Assembly: GCA_023100825.1 (NCBI GenBank)
Contig: CP095846.1
Coordinates: forward strand, 2,728,001 to 2,792,000
DNA length: 64,000 nucleotides
Reading direction: 5' to 3'
DNA from: Nocardioidaceae bacterium SCSIO 66511
Lineage (GTDB): Bacteria > Actinomycetota > Actinomycetes > Propionibacteriales > Nocardioidaceae
The notes under the pieces are model-generated. The model saw only the letters and a list, made by a program, of their open reading frames with translations. It was not told the DNA's origin and made no database searches. A program made the position numbers and the translations under genes. Positions 54,542 through 63,151 of this stretch are shown here, piece after piece (the stretch's first letter is position 1; each line of letters begins with the position of its first letter).

Positions 54542-56919
54542 AGCTTCAACGCGATGGACGAGACCAGGCCCGGATGGCGCTGTGGATCTGGCTCGCTGCC
54601 CTCGGCGGCTCGTTCGCCCTCGCGCCGCTGACCGAGTCGCGCTCGTACATCGTCGTCGGCGTCATCTCCGCCGGCCTCGTGACGCTCATCGGCCTCGGCC
54701 TTCGTATGCTGCGCATGCCCTGGCCGGTGACGCTGTTGGCCGAGGTGGTGGCGCTGTTCTGGTGGGCGATGCTCACGTACGCCTCGGAGACGACCGCCTT
54801 CGCGATCGTGCCGACGCCCGACACCTTCCATGAGTTCGACCGAATTCTGACCGTTGCCCTCGACCATGCGCAGCAGTACGCCGCTCCGGTACCCGACAAC
54901 CCGTCCCTCCATGCTCTACTCGCGATCTCAGTCGGCCTGATTGCGATCTTCGTCGATCTGCTCGCGGGCTCACTGCAGCAGGCCCCCGCGGTCGGCCTGG
55001 TCTTCCTCGCCGTCTACATGGCACCCGTTGCACTGCTCAGCGGACACGTATCGCTGTGGTTCTTCGTACCGGGCGCCCTGGCGTACGTCTTCCTGATCGC
55101 CGCGGAAGAACGATCGACGATCGCCCGATGGGGTCGCAACATCTCGTACGCCGACTCCACCGCACTCTCCGACAGCCGCGGCATCTACTCCTCCGGGCTC
55201 GCATCGGCCGGGCGCCGGGTCGGCTTCGGCGCGGTCGCCCTCGCAGTCGTCGTACCGATCGTCGTTCCCACCTTCAGCACCAACTTCTTCGGCAGCGGCG
55301 GGATCGACGGCGGCGGATCGGGTGACGGCGGCAGTGGCGACGTGCGAGTCGGAGACCCGATGGCAGATATGCGTCGCAACCTGACCGGGCAGAGCACCGC
55401 CGAGCTGTTGCGCATGTCGGGTACCACCAAGCCGTCGTACGTTCGGCTCGCGGCTCTCGACGAGCTGAGCGACGCAGGGTGGCGGGCGTCGGATCGCGGA
55501 CCCAAGACGACCCCTGCGACGTCCGGTGTGCTGCCGGTCGATCCCGGTGTCGACGCCACCGTGCCGGTGTCGACGGCGACGTACGACGTGAAGGTCAACA
55601 AGGCGTTCGACTCGACATGGCTACCGACGATCTACCAGCCGGTCTCGCTCGCCGACGTCGACGGCGACGGTGACTGGCTGTCCGACAGCGTCAACCTCGA
55701 CGTCGTCGCGGGCAACGGTGACACGAACGCATCCGGGATGCAGTACACCCTGAACGTCCGCTACACGACTCCGTCACGACGACAGGTGCTCACCGCGGGT
55801 AAGAACGTTCCCGCCGACCTCAAACGGATGCTCGCGCTACCGGAGTCCACACCGAACATCGTGAAGGCACGGGCCGAAGAGGTCGCCGGAGACGAGGACT
55901 CGCAGTTCGACCAGGCGCAGGCGATCCAGGACTGGTTCCGTTCCTCGGGCGGCTTCACGTACTCGACGGCGCAGGCATCGGGCAGCGGTATGGAGACGAT
56001 CGAGAGCTTCCTGACCGACGACCGGGTCGGCTACTGCGAGCAGTACGCGAGCGCGATGGCGATGATGGCTCGAGAGCTCGGCATACCGGCCCGGGTCACT
56101 GTGGGCTTCCTCGACGGCGAGCCGTCCGGCGACGATACGTACGTCTTCCGCGGAACAGATATGCATGCGTGGCCCGAGCTGTACCTCGACGGCATCGGCT
56201 GGACCGCGTTCGAGCCGACTCCCGGCCAGCGCACCGGCCCGGCGCCCGACTTCTTCAACTCCGGCGGGAACGAGGCGGAGACCTCCATCACGCCCGGCCA
56301 GAACGACCAGTCGCGGACGCCGACCGATGACGACACCGCGTCGGCGAACCTCGACAAGGCCGATGCCGCGGCCGGAGGCGGCGGTGGCGATGACGACTCC
56401 GGTTTCCCCTGGGCCGGCGCGGGGATCGGCGTCCTGCTGATCGCTCTGCTCGCCGGGCTCTGCTTCGTCCCCCGCGCGCTGAGGTCGATGGTGCGCCGTC
56501 GCCGCTGGGATGCTGCGACCGACCCCGCGCGAGCCGCCGAGTCTGCGTGGGACGAGCTACGCGACACCGTGCGTGACCTACGGCTGCCGTGGCCCGCCGG
56601 CGCTACTCCACGCGCCGCAGGACGCCGGCTTCGCCCGATGGTCGAGACCCGTCAGCACGCGGCAGACGGGCTGAACCGGCTCGTGTTGGCAGTTGAGCGG
56701 TCGCGCTACGCCGAGCACAGCGAGCCGCTGGACCTTCAAGACGATGTCGAGGCGATCGCCGCTGCGCTTTCGTCGCGGGTGTCGCGGCGTACCCGCCGCA
56801 AGGCACTGTGGCTGCCCGTCTCGCTACTCGGCGAGTTCGGCGTGTCACGGAGACGGTCGTCGTCGACCGATGACCCGCAGCGTCCGGCTCAGACGGGGCT
56901 GCTCGCTCTCGAGGAGTAG
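54538..56919 (+). CDS. TgpA-like transglutaminase membrane protein
   Basis: 793 residues. Six to seven membrane helices in the first 210 residues (DUF3488-type), extracellular linker, transglutaminase core near 490-570 with catalytic GYCEQYASAMAMM (Cys) and DMHAWPELYL (His) and WTAFEPTPG, then a helix near 625 and a C-terminal DUF4129-like cytosolic domain. Bacterial TgpA proteins are thought to have a periplasmic protease or transglutaminase role. Third gene of the moxR-DUF58-tgpA unit. Confidence 0.92.
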   Translation: MKLQRDGRDQARMALWIWLAALGGSFALAPLTESRSYIVVGVISAGLVTLIGLGLRMLRMPWPVTLLAEVVALFWWAMLTYASETTAFAIVPTPDTFHEFDRILTVALDHAQQYAAPVPDNPSLHALLAISVGLIAIFVDLLAGSLQQAPAVGLVFLAVYMAPVALLSGHVSLWFFVPGALAYVFLIAAEERSTIARWGRNISYADSTALSDSRGIYSSGLASAGRRVGFGAVALAVVVPIVVPTFSTNFFGSGGIDGGGSGDGGSGDVRVGDPMADMRRNLTGQSTAELLRMSGTTKPSYVRLAALDELSDAGWRASDRGPKTTPATSGVLPVDPGVDATVPVSTATYDVKVNKAFDSTWLPTIYQPVSLADVDGDGDWLSDSVNLDVVAGNGDTNASGMQYTLNVRYTTPSRRQVLTAGKNVPADLKRMLALPESTPNIVKARAEEVAGDEDSQFDQAQAIQDWFRSSGGFTYSTAQASGSGMETIESFLTDDRVGYCEQYASAMAMMARELGIPARVTVGFLDGEPSGDDTYVFRGTDMHAWPELYLDGIGWTAFEPTPGQRTGPAPDFFNSGGNEAETSITPGQNDQSRTPTDDDTASANLDKADAAAGGGGGDDDSGFPWAGAGIGVLLIALLAGLCFVPRALRSMVRRRRWDAATDPARAAESAWDELRDTVRDLRLPWPAGATPRAAGRRLRPMVETRQHAADGLNRLVLAVERSRYAEHSEPLDLQDDVEAIAAALSSRVSRRTRRKALWLPVSLLGEFGVSRRRSSSTDDPQRPAQTGLLALEE

Positions 56920-56957
56920 CGGCGGGGCATACGCCACGCACGCGCGTACCGGGCTCG

Positions 56958-57022
56958 CGATTTTGTATCTCTGCGTGACAGATACAAACCTATTGGACCT
57001 ATCACGCAGAGATACAAAATCG
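56958..57022. repeat. A/T-rich inverted repeat with 21-bp perfect arms
   Basis: Arm 56958-56978 (starts CGATTTTGTATCTC) is the exact reverse complement of 57002-57022; 23-bp spacer repeats GATACAAA. Lies in the 210-bp space between the convergent tgpA and DUF3040 genes, so may end both transcripts; base content is unlike the neighbours. 57023-57129 holds nothing else seen. Confidence 0.9.
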
Positions 57023-57129
57023 TGACGGTCCGAAAACCCGAGAACGGGAGCGATCAGAGCAGAACCGACCGCATCGGCAAAGCGCGGTACGCCATCACGC
57101 GTCGGCGATCGTACGGTCGGACGGACGAG

Positions 57130-57558
57130 TCACATATCGGTGTCGCGACGGCGACGCCAACGCTCTTCCATGCGCTCCATGAACGAACCAGAGCTACTCG
57201 GGCGTGAGTGCCGCAGGCCGCGAATACCGTGGTGCTCCGACTCAGGTTTGTCGGGCTCGTCTTCGGGATCGTCGTCATCGGCGGAGCCGACGCCGCGGCG
57301 CCACGCCACCATGAACAGATATGCGGTGGCGAGCATCACCAGGAAGCCGACGACGCCCACGATCGTGAGCGTTGCGATCACGCCGACCATCATGATGCCG
57401 ACACCGAGGATGAACCCGAGAACAGAAGCAATCGCCTGACGGCGGTTGCGGGCGCGCATCTTCGAGCCACGAAGCGTTGAAGCGAGGCTGGGGTCCTCCG
57501 CAGCCAGCGCCTGCTCCATCTGCTGCAGAAGCCGCTGTTCTTCCTCCGATAGAGGCAC
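57130..57558 (-). CDS. DUF3040 membrane protein
   Basis: 142 residues from GTG 57558 (GGGAGGAAGAC before it). Family signature VPLSEEEQRLLQQMEQALAAEDPSLASTLRG at the start, two membrane helices (about 47-65 and 68-88), and an acidic then basic C-tail (DDDDPEDEPDKPE, RMEERWRRRRD). An actinobacterial family often next to the mraZ end of the dcw cluster; function unknown. A TAGGTAC/GTACCTA dyad lies 28 nt upstream (57586-57605). Confidence 0.93.
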   Translation of the reverse strand: MPLSEEEQRLLQQMEQALAAEDPSLASTLRGSKMRARNRRQAIASVLGFILGVGIMMVGVIATLTIVGVVGFLVMLATAYLFMVAWRRGVGSADDDDPEDEPDKPESEHHGIRGLRHSRPSSSGSFMERMEERWRRRRDTDM

Positions 57559-57769
57559 GTCTTCCTCCCGTTGTGCACGGCGGGCTAGGTACCCGTATGT
57601 ACCTAGTCTAGGCACCACCTCGGTTCGGCGAAACCCGTGGTGGCAAACCATGACCCGGGTTCGTGCGTCTACCTCGTGACAGGCGGGTGGATTCCGCAGG
57701 CGGGTCGTCGGTTCGAACCGACCTCGGAGTGCCTTACCCTGATCTGACTACGACACGAGGGGTTTCACC

Positions 57770-58630
57770 ATGAAACGAGTTTTGGGGGCGGCGCTTGCCG
57801 TGACCGCGATGTGCGGGTCGGTACTCGTCGCATCGCCATCGGTCGCCGATGATCAAGACAACCGGTCCGGTATCACCAGCGAGGAAGTCTTCAGCAACGA
57901 TCCGACGCCCGGCCAGACCAAGGCGCAGGCGCGTACCAAGAGCCGCGCACTCGCAACCGACGAGGCGCGTAAGAAGCCGTGGTTCAGGAGCCGGTTCGGC
58001 CGTCAGACCACGCGTTTCGGCGACCGCGACACGTCGGCGAGGAACATCAACCACGTACGAGAGCTGCAGTACCGCCTTCGCTGGGCGGGTGTCTACAAAG
58101 GCCCGGTCACGGGCACCTTCGCGAAGAAGACCCGCAAGGCGGTCAAGCGCTTCCAGCGCAAGACGCATATCAAGCGCACCGGCATCGCGACGCACAAGAC
58201 CTGGCGCAAGCTGATCAAGCGGACCATCCGCGGCCGCAAGGGCATTCCGCGCGCCTGCAAGTCGAATAAGAACCGCGGGCCGCACCTGTGCTACAACCGC
58301 AAGCTGCACGAGGTCACCCTCTGGCGCAGGGGCCGGCTGTTCAACGCGTGGCTGGTACGCGGCGGCGACCGCGGTTACGAGACGCGCAGGGGCAACTTCC
58401 GGGTGTTCCTGAAGGACAAGGACCACGTCAGCAGCATCTACAACTCGCCGATGCCCAACTCGCAGTTCTTCTCGGGCGGGCAGGCGTTCCACGGTTCGCC
58501 GTACATGGTCGACCCGTTCACCGGTCACAGCCATGGCTGCGTGAACATGTACATCCAGGACTCCAACCAGCTCTGGAAGCTGACCAAGGGCAAGCGGCCC
58601 AAGGTGCACGTACGAGGCGCCTGGGACTGA
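57770..58630 (+). CDS. Secreted L,D-transpeptidase with peptidoglycan-binding domain
   Basis: 286 residues, GAGGGG before the ATG. Signal peptide 1-26 (MKRVLGAALAVTAMCGSVLVASPSVA). Basic linker, PG_binding_1 domain near 95-145 (VRELQYRLRWAGVYKGPVTGTF), then a YkuD catalytic domain with HGSPYM and SHGCVNMY (His and catalytic Cys, near 247-270). Makes 3-3 or lipoprotein cross-links, or anchors polymers; exact use unknown. A strong terminator follows at 58658. Confidence 0.93.
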   Translation: MKRVLGAALAVTAMCGSVLVASPSVADDQDNRSGITSEEVFSNDPTPGQTKAQARTKSRALATDEARKKPWFRSRFGRQTTRFGDRDTSARNINHVRELQYRLRWAGVYKGPVTGTFAKKTRKAVKRFQRKTHIKRTGIATHKTWRKLIKRTIRGRKGIPRACKSNKNRGPHLCYNRKLHEVTLWRRGRLFNAWLVRGGDRGYETRRGNFRVFLKDKDHVSSIYNSPMPNSQFFSGGQAFHGSPYMVDPFTGHSHGCVNMYIQDSNQLWKLTKGKRPKVHVRGAWD

Positions 58631-58657
58631 CTCGGTCACCGAGTACCAACTCATGAA

Positions 58658-58689
58658 GGCCGCCGCGCTGCACTCGCAGCGCGGCGGCC
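58658..58689 (+). terminator. Terminator of the L,D-transpeptidase gene
   Basis: 14-bp perfect GC stem (58658-58671 with 58676-58689), ACTC loop, then GTTGTCTT. 27 bp after the stop. Confidence 0.85.
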
Positions 58690-58699
58690 GTTGTCTTAG

Positions 58700-59448
58700 G
58701 TACGACCTCCCGGCGGCCGGATTCCGTACCTTGTCGGCTCTTCGCTTCCTTCGGGGCGACCACCCGGCTCACCGATTAGGGTTCGCTGTCGGCCTTCCCT
58801 CGCTCCTCCGGCTGGGCAAAGACGCGGCGACGCCGAAGCGCTACTTCGGGCGAGGTTGCTTGGCGGCTTTCCCGTCACTTCGCGGTGGCCACGGGGCAAG
58901 GTTGGAACTTCCCAAGGGCGGTTGTCACTGTCCACGGGCAGTGTCCCTTGGGACAGTGACCGTTTGCCTTGGGGCGTCCGGCTGCGGGCGCGGTTTGCCT
59001 TGGTTCCAAGGCGAACCGCACGACGGTCGGCGCGCGGCGGGACGAGTGAGTGAACTCCTGCCACAGCGGCCACGTACGTACCAACGGGCACGGCAACCTC
59101 CCACTTTGCATGGTGTGCCCGCCATGCAAAGCGGCGCTTCACCATGTCTACTTGGTAAACCACCACCCACCGACCCCGCAAGAGTCGACTGAAACGGGTT
59201 AGCCGGCAAGCAACCCAGCCCCGTAGCTGCGGCTCCCGCGTCGCCGCGTCTTTGCCCAGCCGACGAGGTAGGGAAAGCCGACAGCGGAGAGGACCGGAGT
59301 GGCGGGTAGTCACACGGAAGCAACGGAAAGCCGACAGCGAGCGGAGTCGGGCAGTCGGGTGGTCGCAGAGTAGAAGCGGGGAGCCGGCAGGGGCGAGAAG
59401 CGAACGGCGAAGAAGACCCGTGCTGGCGGATGGTCCCGATAGCAGCGC
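58700..59448 (-). repeat. Composite structured repeat, copy C with full inverted arm
   Basis: 750-bp non-coding region between convergent genes. On plus: opposite-facing arm (about 58730-58880; shares GCAAAGACGCGGCGACGC with the others), a private centre with two strong hairpins (58924-58933/58951-58960; 58990-59003/59006-59019), hairpin 1 (59104-59113/59122-59131), hairpin 2 (59138-59144/59153-59159, one mismatch), arm (59160-59270), tandem units up to 59448. Same orientation as copy A. Lacks the A/T box seen in A and B. Ends exactly at the methyltransferase stop codon. Confidence 0.8.
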
Positions 59449-60207
59449 CTAACCCCGCCGAACCGCCACCGCATGCAGCTGACCGCCGAGGGCCTCGAAG
59501 TCGGGGCTGGTCGCAACCGCACGCTCGAGGTCGAGGAGCGCGCGTCGTCCTCCGGACTCGCCGTCGACCAGTGCGCTCGGGACCAGGTCGGAGAACACTC
59601 TGGTCGCGTCGATCCGGTCCACCTCGAACCCGCCCCGATCGAGCAGGTTCGCAACATCGGACGGGGTGAAGCGGCGCGGGCCGTGTACGTCGGGGCGCCA
59701 GTCGTCGATCCGGGCGTCGAGCAGCGTCCGCGCACGCTCGAACTGTCCGGCAAGGGCACGTGCGAGTACGCCCGCGACCCGGCCGGGTACGACCACGCTC
59801 AGCACCCCGTCGACCCGCAGCGCGGCGTGCATCCGGGCGAGCGCCTGCGCCGGATCGTCGACGACGTCGAGCACCCCGTGGCACAGCAGCACGTCGACGC
59901 TGCCGTCGTCGACGCTGGAGCCGAGGTCGCTGGTATCGCCTTGGACTCCGCGGACGAGTTCGCCGACGCCTCCGTCGGCGGCTCGGCGGTGTAGCGACGC
60001 CAGCGCATTGGGGCTCGGGTCGATGACGACGACATGGTGACCGAGCTCCGCGAGCCGCACGGCCAGTCCCCCGGTGCCGCCGCCGACATCGACGATGGTC
60101 AGCGGCGTTGAGCCGGCGAGCCGGTCGATCACCTCGCATACGGCGTCCCAGACCACGGCAGTACGAAGTGCGGCTTGGCCGGGATCGGACGACGGGCTCT
60201 CTGGCAC
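59449..60207 (-). CDS. SAM-dependent methyltransferase (class I)
   Basis: 252 residues from GTG 60207 (TTGGAGAG upstream). SAM motif I TIVDVGGGTGGLAVRLAELG (near 37), motif II VVVIDPSPNALASL, DVLLCHGVLDVVDDPAQALARM (post-motif), and a C-terminal part containing RRFTPSDVANLLDRGGFEV. Looks like a CmoA/UbiG-like small-molecule or tRNA methyltransferase; substrate not readable. Divergent from the YbaK-like gene. Confidence 0.9.
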   Translation of the reverse strand: MPESPSSDPGQAALRTAVVWDAVCEVIDRLAGSTPLTIVDVGGGTGGLAVRLAELGHHVVVIDPSPNALASLHRRAADGGVGELVRGVQGDTSDLGSSVDDGSVDVLLCHGVLDVVDDPAQALARMHAALRVDGVLSVVVPGRVAGVLARALAGQFERARTLLDARIDDWRPDVHGPRRFTPSDVANLLDRGGFEVDRIDATRVFSDLVPSALVDGESGGRRALLDLERAVATSPDFEALGGQLHAVAVRRG

Positions 60208-60280
60208 GGCACTCTCCAACGGTCGGGAACGGCCACAGCCTACGGGGGCACGCTGCGCACCGCGGGGTACGGTCGTGCCC

Positions 60281-60757
60281 ATGACGATCACCGATCATCC
60301 GGCCGTACGTACGGTCTCGGCCGCTCTCGACGACCTCGGCGCCTCGGGTACGGTGCGGGTCCTGCCGGATTCCGCGCGTACCGCTGTCGAGGCGGCCGCC
60401 GCGCTCTCGGTCGAGGTCGGAGCGATCGTGAACAGCCTCGTATTCGACGCCGACGGCCTGGCCGTACTGGTCCTGACCTCCGGCGCACATCGCGTCGACA
60501 CCGCCAAGGTCGCCGCCGACACAGGGCTCCCCAGTCTCGACCGCGCGACCCCGGACTTCGTCCGTTCCCATACTGGGCAGGCGATCGGCGGCGTGTCACC
60601 GGTCGGACATCCGCAACCCGTGCGTACGTTCGTCGACCGCTGGTTGGAGCGTCATGAGACGGTCTGGGCGGCCGCCGGCCATCCGCATGCCGTGTTCTCG
60701 ACCACGTACGCCGAGCTGCTCACCCTCACCGGCGGATCCGCGATCGACGTCGCCTGA
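60281..60757 (+). CDS. YbaK/ProRS-editing-domain protein
   Basis: 158 residues from ATG 60281. Aminoacyl-tRNA deacylase fold: VRTVSAALDDLGASGTVRVLPDSART, AIVNSLVFDADGLAVLVLTSG, VRSHTGQAIGGVSPVGHPQPVRTFVD (GxxSPxG motif). A second family member besides 19551; shares little beyond the motif, so probably edits a different amino acid. TACGGT 7 nt before the ATG and no ribosome site suggests a leaderless message. Confidence 0.9.
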   Translation: MTITDHPAVRTVSAALDDLGASGTVRVLPDSARTAVEAAAALSVEVGAIVNSLVFDADGLAVLVLTSGAHRVDTAKVAADTGLPSLDRATPDFVRSHTGQAIGGVSPVGHPQPVRTFVDRWLERHETVWAAAGHPHAVFSTTYAELLTLTGGSAIDVA

Positions 60758-60777
60758 CCGCGCGACGATCCCTCAGC

Positions 60778-61482
60778 ATGGAGTCGCTCAGCGAGGCCTG
60801 GCAGGCCGTATTCGAACAGCAGGCCCGACCCGACACGTCGGTTGTCCTCACGACCGCTGCCGTCGCCGTCGCCGTGGTGCTGTACCTGCCGTCGTGGCGG
60901 ATCGCCCGCCATGTGGTGACGATCGCGCACGAGGCATCGCACGGCTTCGCCGCAGTCGCCTCCGGGCGACGCCTGTCGGGCATCCGGCTGCATTCTGATA
61001 CCTCGGGCGTCACCGTCTCGTCCGGTAAACGCACCGGAATCGGCATGGTCGTGACGGCGGCAGCGGGCTACCTCGGTCCTGCGCTGATCGGCCTCGCCGC
61101 GGCGCTGACGCTCGGCGCCGGGTACGCGCTCGCCGTGCTTTGGGGCCTGCTCGTACTCCTTGCGCTGCTGTTGATCCAGATCCGTAACTGGTTCGGGCTC
61201 TGGTCGGTGCTCGTCTCGGGCGGAGTCGTCTTCGCGATCACCTGGTGGGCGCCCGAGTCCGTCCAATCGGGCTTCGCGTACCTCGTGACGTGGTTCCTGC
61301 TGGTAGCAGCGCCACGGCCGGTCGTCGAGCTCCAGGTCGAGCGTCGTCGCCGGCGATCCACCGCGTCCGACGCAGACCAACTGGCGCGGCTCACGTTCCT
61401 ACCCGCAGTGGCATGGGTAGGGCTCTTCCTGCTCGGCACGCTCGGCGCACTCGCCGTCGGTGCCGTCGTCCTGTGGCGTTGA
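60778..61482 (+). CDS. M50-like membrane metallopeptidase family protein
   Basis: 234 residues. Zn motif HEASH (51-55) inside the second helix, five to six further hydrophobic segments and a basic loop (ERRRRRSTASDADQ). Matches the actinobacterial M50 B-like family. The second metal ligand, usually an NPDG-type Asp, is not obvious, so activity is uncertain. 20 bp after the YbaK-like gene; likely one unit with the FAD gene that follows 11 bp later. Confidence 0.88.
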   Translation: MESLSEAWQAVFEQQARPDTSVVLTTAAVAVAVVLYLPSWRIARHVVTIAHEASHGFAAVASGRRLSGIRLHSDTSGVTVSSGKRTGIGMVVTAAAGYLGPALIGLAAALTLGAGYALAVLWGLLVLLALLLIQIRNWFGLWSVLVSGGVVFAITWWAPESVQSGFAYLVTWFLLVAAPRPVVELQVERRRRRSTASDADQLARLTFLPAVAWVGLFLLGTLGALAVGAVVLWR

Positions 61483-61493
61483 GGGGTCTGCTC

Positions 61494-62789
61494 ATGGCAC
61501 GAATCGTGGTCGTCGGCGGCGGGTTCGGTGGACTCGCTGCGGCGGTCCGGCTCGCGAAGCTGCGCCATGAGGTCGTGCTGCTCGAGCAAGACGACACCCT
61601 CGGCGGCCGGTTGCGGCGACGTACGCAGGGCGAGGTCTCCTGGGATCGGCACACCGAGTCGTTCACGCTCCCGGCGATGCTGCGCGATCTGTTCCGCAAA
61701 TCCGGCCGGCCGCTTGAACGTGAGCTCGACCTCGTACATCTGCAGCCGGGGCGTCGCCACCTCTTCGCCGACTACGTACGACTCGACCTGCCGATGGGCT
61801 CGCGCGGCGCCCAAGTCACCGCCGTCGACGAGGCGCTCGACGGACAAGGCGACCCGTGGGCCGCATGGGTCGACTCCCTCGCGCCGGCATGGGAGATATT
61901 GCGCACCCGCGTCCTCGAGCGACCGTTCGCCGGCCGCGCAGATCTCGACCGGCGCCAGTTGCGCGCGCTGCGGCCGCGGCAGGCCGCGCGTACCGCGGCG
62001 AAGCGGACCTTCAAGGACCACCGGCTCCGAGCGATCCTCCTCGACGACGTACGCGCAAAGGGTCAGCCGACCCGGTCGACACCTGCGTTCGCGATGGTCA
62101 AACACCATGTGGAGCGCGGATTCGGCCGATGGAAGGTCGACGGCGGGATGCCCGCGCTGGTCGACGTACTCGAGGCTCGGCTGGAGCAACGCCGAGTCGA
62201 CGTACGTACCGGTGTGCGCGCCCTCGACCTCCGCGCCGACGACGGCACGGTCACCGGCGTACGTACCGAATCCGACGATTTCGATGCCGACCTGGTCGTC
62301 TGGGCGGCACCGACGCCGCCGCCGTCGCTACAGCCGTTCGGCGGCCTCCCCGTCATCCCGCCCGCAGTCACCCATCTGGCGCTGACACTCGACGCACCCG
62401 ATCTGCCCGTCGACACTGTCGTACACGGCAACCCGGTCGTGACGATCCACACCGGCGGCGGCTCGCCGCTCGGCTACCGCACCTGGACCGTCGAGCACAG
62501 CGGCGCGGCGGGCGAAGACGTGCTGGCCACCCTGCGGCGGCGTGGCCTCAACGTCGCCGACTTCGTCGTCGAGCGAATCGACCTCTCACCGACCGACCAG
62601 CTCGTCGACGCGGGTCCGGCGTACGGATGGCAGTGGCAGGGCTGGCGTACGGCGCTCGACCGCCCCGGGGTGGGAGCGTCGCCGTTCCGGGGCTTGTTCC
62701 TGGTCGGCTGCGCCGCGCATCCGGGACCGAGCTTCGAGCTGGTGGGCCTCGGCGCCGCGGCGGTGGCGACGGCGATCGGCAGGGCCTGA
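61494..62789 (+). CDS. FAD-dependent oxidoreductase, phytoene desaturase-like
   Basis: 431 residues from ATG 61494 (GAGGGG 7 nt upstream). Dinucleotide motif VVVGGGFGGLAAAVRLAKL (5-23), LLEQDDTLGGRLRRR (FAD), VDGGMPALVDVLEARLEQR (near 222), and the C-terminal FAD loop FLVGCAAHPGPSFELVGLGAAAVA. Typical of carotenoid desaturases and related amine oxidases; no carotenoid genes are adjacent, so substrate is open. Confidence 0.92.
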   Translation: MARIVVVGGGFGGLAAAVRLAKLRHEVVLLEQDDTLGGRLRRRTQGEVSWDRHTESFTLPAMLRDLFRKSGRPLERELDLVHLQPGRRHLFADYVRLDLPMGSRGAQVTAVDEALDGQGDPWAAWVDSLAPAWEILRTRVLERPFAGRADLDRRQLRALRPRQAARTAAKRTFKDHRLRAILLDDVRAKGQPTRSTPAFAMVKHHVERGFGRWKVDGGMPALVDVLEARLEQRRVDVRTGVRALDLRADDGTVTGVRTESDDFDADLVVWAAPTPPPSLQPFGGLPVIPPAVTHLALTLDAPDLPVDTVVHGNPVVTIHTGGGSPLGYRTWTVEHSGAAGEDVLATLRRRGLNVADFVVERIDLSPTDQLVDAGPAYGWQWQGWRTALDRPGVGASPFRGLFLVGCAAHPGPSFELVGLGAAAVATAIGRA

Positions 62790-62806
62790 CGCGGCTGCAG
62801 AGAGCC

Positions 62807-63085
62807 TCAGTGCCGCAGCGAACGATCTTTCCACTCCTGCCGGATGCCCGCCACGATCGACGACAGGTAGTGCGCCTCGTCGGAGTCGTCATCGATGCGG
62901 CACGCGCCGACACCGAAGGCCGAGCCGAGCAGCAGGCTCCCCCACCACACCGCCGCGAGGGTCGGGTGGGCCTGGAAGGACAGATCGGCCGCGCCCATCC
63001 ACGCGGCCAGGCCGACGACCAGCGCCAGACAAGAAGCGCTGCCGAGCGTCAACTCGGCCTTCAGTCGCTTCTGGCGTCCACTCAC
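62807..63085 (-). CDS. Small two-helix membrane protein, unknown
   Basis: 92 residues, GTG start. Helices at about 14-31 and 43-60, followed by CRIDDDSDEAHYLSSIVAGIRQEWKDRSLRH. Recognised only as an actinobacterial hypothetical; 17 bp from the convergent FAD gene and 66 bp upstream of the metF stop on the same strand, so maybe co-transcribed with metF. Confidence 0.75.
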   Translation of the reverse strand: MSGRQKRLKAELTLGSASCLALVVGLAAWMGAADLSFQAHPTLAAVWWGSLLLGSAFGVGACRIDDDSDEAHYLSSIVAGIRQEWKDRSLRH

Positions 63086-63151
63086 ACCTACAGGATGACA
63101 GTGACTTGTGCCACTTTTCGTGGATTGGGCGAGATCGTGGCGTGTCGGCGT

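Noticed and set aside
57700-57733. Possible tRNA 3' part (GGTTCGAACC)
   Set aside because: The T-loop is one base short and there is no matching acceptor strand or anticodon arm upstream.
58653-59313. ORFs of about 180-205 residues in repeat copy C
   Set aside because: No ribosome site, no similar protein beyond the repeat itself, and frame breaks compared with copies A and B.
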